The notes under the pieces are model-generated. The model did no database searches, was not told the origin of the DNA, and saw nothing but the letters and a program-made list of their open reading frames with translations. Shown in pieces: positions 5,403-5,878 of a DNA stretch of 5,878 nucleotides. This DNA is from an uncultured Collinsella sp. Its GTDB lineage: Bacteria; Actinomycetota; Coriobacteriia; Coriobacteriales; Coriobacteriaceae. A program made the position numbers and the translations under genes. The stretch is taken from contig UROM01000109.1 of the NCBI GenBank assembly GCA_900549455.1, positions 1 to 5,878 of the forward strand, written 5' to 3'. How positions within the stretch are numbered: the first letter of the stretch is position 1; every line of letters starts with the position of its first letter.

Positions 5403-5828
5403 GCGGGCTTTGCCGCAAGCCTCATCTGCATTGGCCTCAACATTACCCTGTGCCTAGCCAAGGGCATCGCGGGCCTGCTCGCCGGCTCTGTCTCGCTTGT
5501 CGCCGACGCCTTCAACAACCTCTCCGACGCCTCGAGCAATATCGTGAGCCTGCTCGGATTCCGCCTTGCCAGTCGCCCGGCGGACGAAGGTCACCCCTAT
5601 GGACACGGCCGCTACGAATACCTCGCCGGTCTGGTTGTCGCCGTCCTCGTTTGTGCCGTCGGCATCAACCTGGTACTCGAGTCCGTTACCAAGATCATCA
5701 AGCCCTCCCCCACCGCTTACACGCTCGTTTCCCTTGCGGCACTGGCTACGTCCATGCTCGTTAAGCTCTGGATGGCCGCGTTCAACCGCACGCTGGGCAA
5801 CCGCATCGACTCGGAGACGCTCATCGCC
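5322..5828 (+). CDS. Cation diffusion facilitator (CDF) metal exporter, N-terminal part
   Basis: The first 169 codons of a CDF transporter, an inner-membrane divalent-metal/proton antiporter that exports metals. The frame has no stop in the window because the adapter begins at 5829. After a 28-residue cytoplasmic tail come helices at about 29-53, 56-80, 100-121 and 131-153. Helix 2 holds the metal site in ADAFNNLSDASS (61-72): N65-x3-D69 stands where zinc CDFs have H-x3-D. N-x3-D is the arrangement I associate with manganese-type members such as pneumococcal MntE, so Mn export is a reasonable guess. The loop motif HPYGHGRYEY (91-100) is typical. Helix 5, with the second half of the site, and the C-terminal domain are missing, which leaves specificity open. 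The family is usually about 300-400 residues. An in-frame ATG at 5301 has no counterpart in the duplicated copy, so 5322 is preferred. Confidence 0.93.
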
Positions 5829-5878
5829 CTGTCTCTTATACACATCTCCGAGCCCACGAGACTCCTGAGCATCTCGTA
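5829..5878 (-). other. Illumina Nextera P7 adapter (artefact)
   Basis: The sequence from CTGTCTCTTATACACATCT at 5829 is the mosaic end and adapter in reverse, then the index TCCTGAGC (5863-5870) and the start of the P7 primer (5871-5878). Bases 5829-5872 are the exact inverse complement of 1-44. The reading frames that run into it are false beyond 5828. Confidence 0.98.

Noticed and set aside
1..5878. Terminal inverted repeats that make the window look like a complete transposon
   Set aside because: The 44-base inverted ends are Nextera adapter with a sample index; the Tn5 mosaic end comes from the library kit. No transposase gene is inside.

Overview
The window is a complete short assembly contig, not a genomic slice. 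Bases 1-44 and 5829-5878 are Illumina Nextera P7-side adapter, with the same 8-base index at both ends (GCTCAGGA, and its complement TCCTGAGC). The biological sequence is therefore about 45-5828. The DNA is GC-rich, with strong GGAGG-type ribosome binding sites. The gene set (a double zinc-ribbon protein, an ATP-grasp ligase, a DraG-type hydrolase and a CDF transporter) and the codon use look like a gut Actinomycetota of class Coriobacteriia, most like Collinsella. That assignment is an inference from style, not a database match.

Layout from left to right. The 3' end of an unrecognised gene (46-414, +) is followed by a textbook intrinsic terminator (452-490). Converging on it is a small PH-like hypothetical gene (507-776, -). 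After a divergent spacer comes an ADP-ribosylglycohydrolase gene (975-1763, +). A probably bidirectional terminator (1875-1910) separates it from a convergent 445-residue protein with two zinc ribbons (1964-3301, -). Next is an ATP-grasp carboxylate-amine ligase (3642-5033, -) resembling D-aspartate ligases. Last is the 5' part of a cation diffusion facilitator gene (5322-5828, +), cut by the contig end before its fifth membrane helix. This transporter has no stop codon in the window and is easy to miss.

The most interesting structure lies around the ligase gene. The promoter, leader and first 27 codons of the transporter occur twice as a direct repeat (3429-3600 and 5231-5402, constant offset 1802, no indels, about 89% identical). 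The ligase gene with its terminator sits between the copies. Copy 2 leads into the intact transporter. Copy 1 stops after 27 shared codons and one extra codon. This looks like a past insertion or recombination that moved the ligase cassette in front of the transporter and left a broken 5' end. Both copies keep a 15-base palindrome just upstream of a -10-like hexamer, and a 17/20 match to that site lies upstream of the ligase gene. A 27-bp perfect tandem duplication abuts copy 2.

The genes do not form one operon: strands alternate and terminators separate them. Each is probably its own transcription unit. There are no RNA genes, CRISPR arrays, insertion sequences or phage genes. I found no clear new multi-gene system. 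The duplicated metal-transporter control region around the ligase is the best lead.
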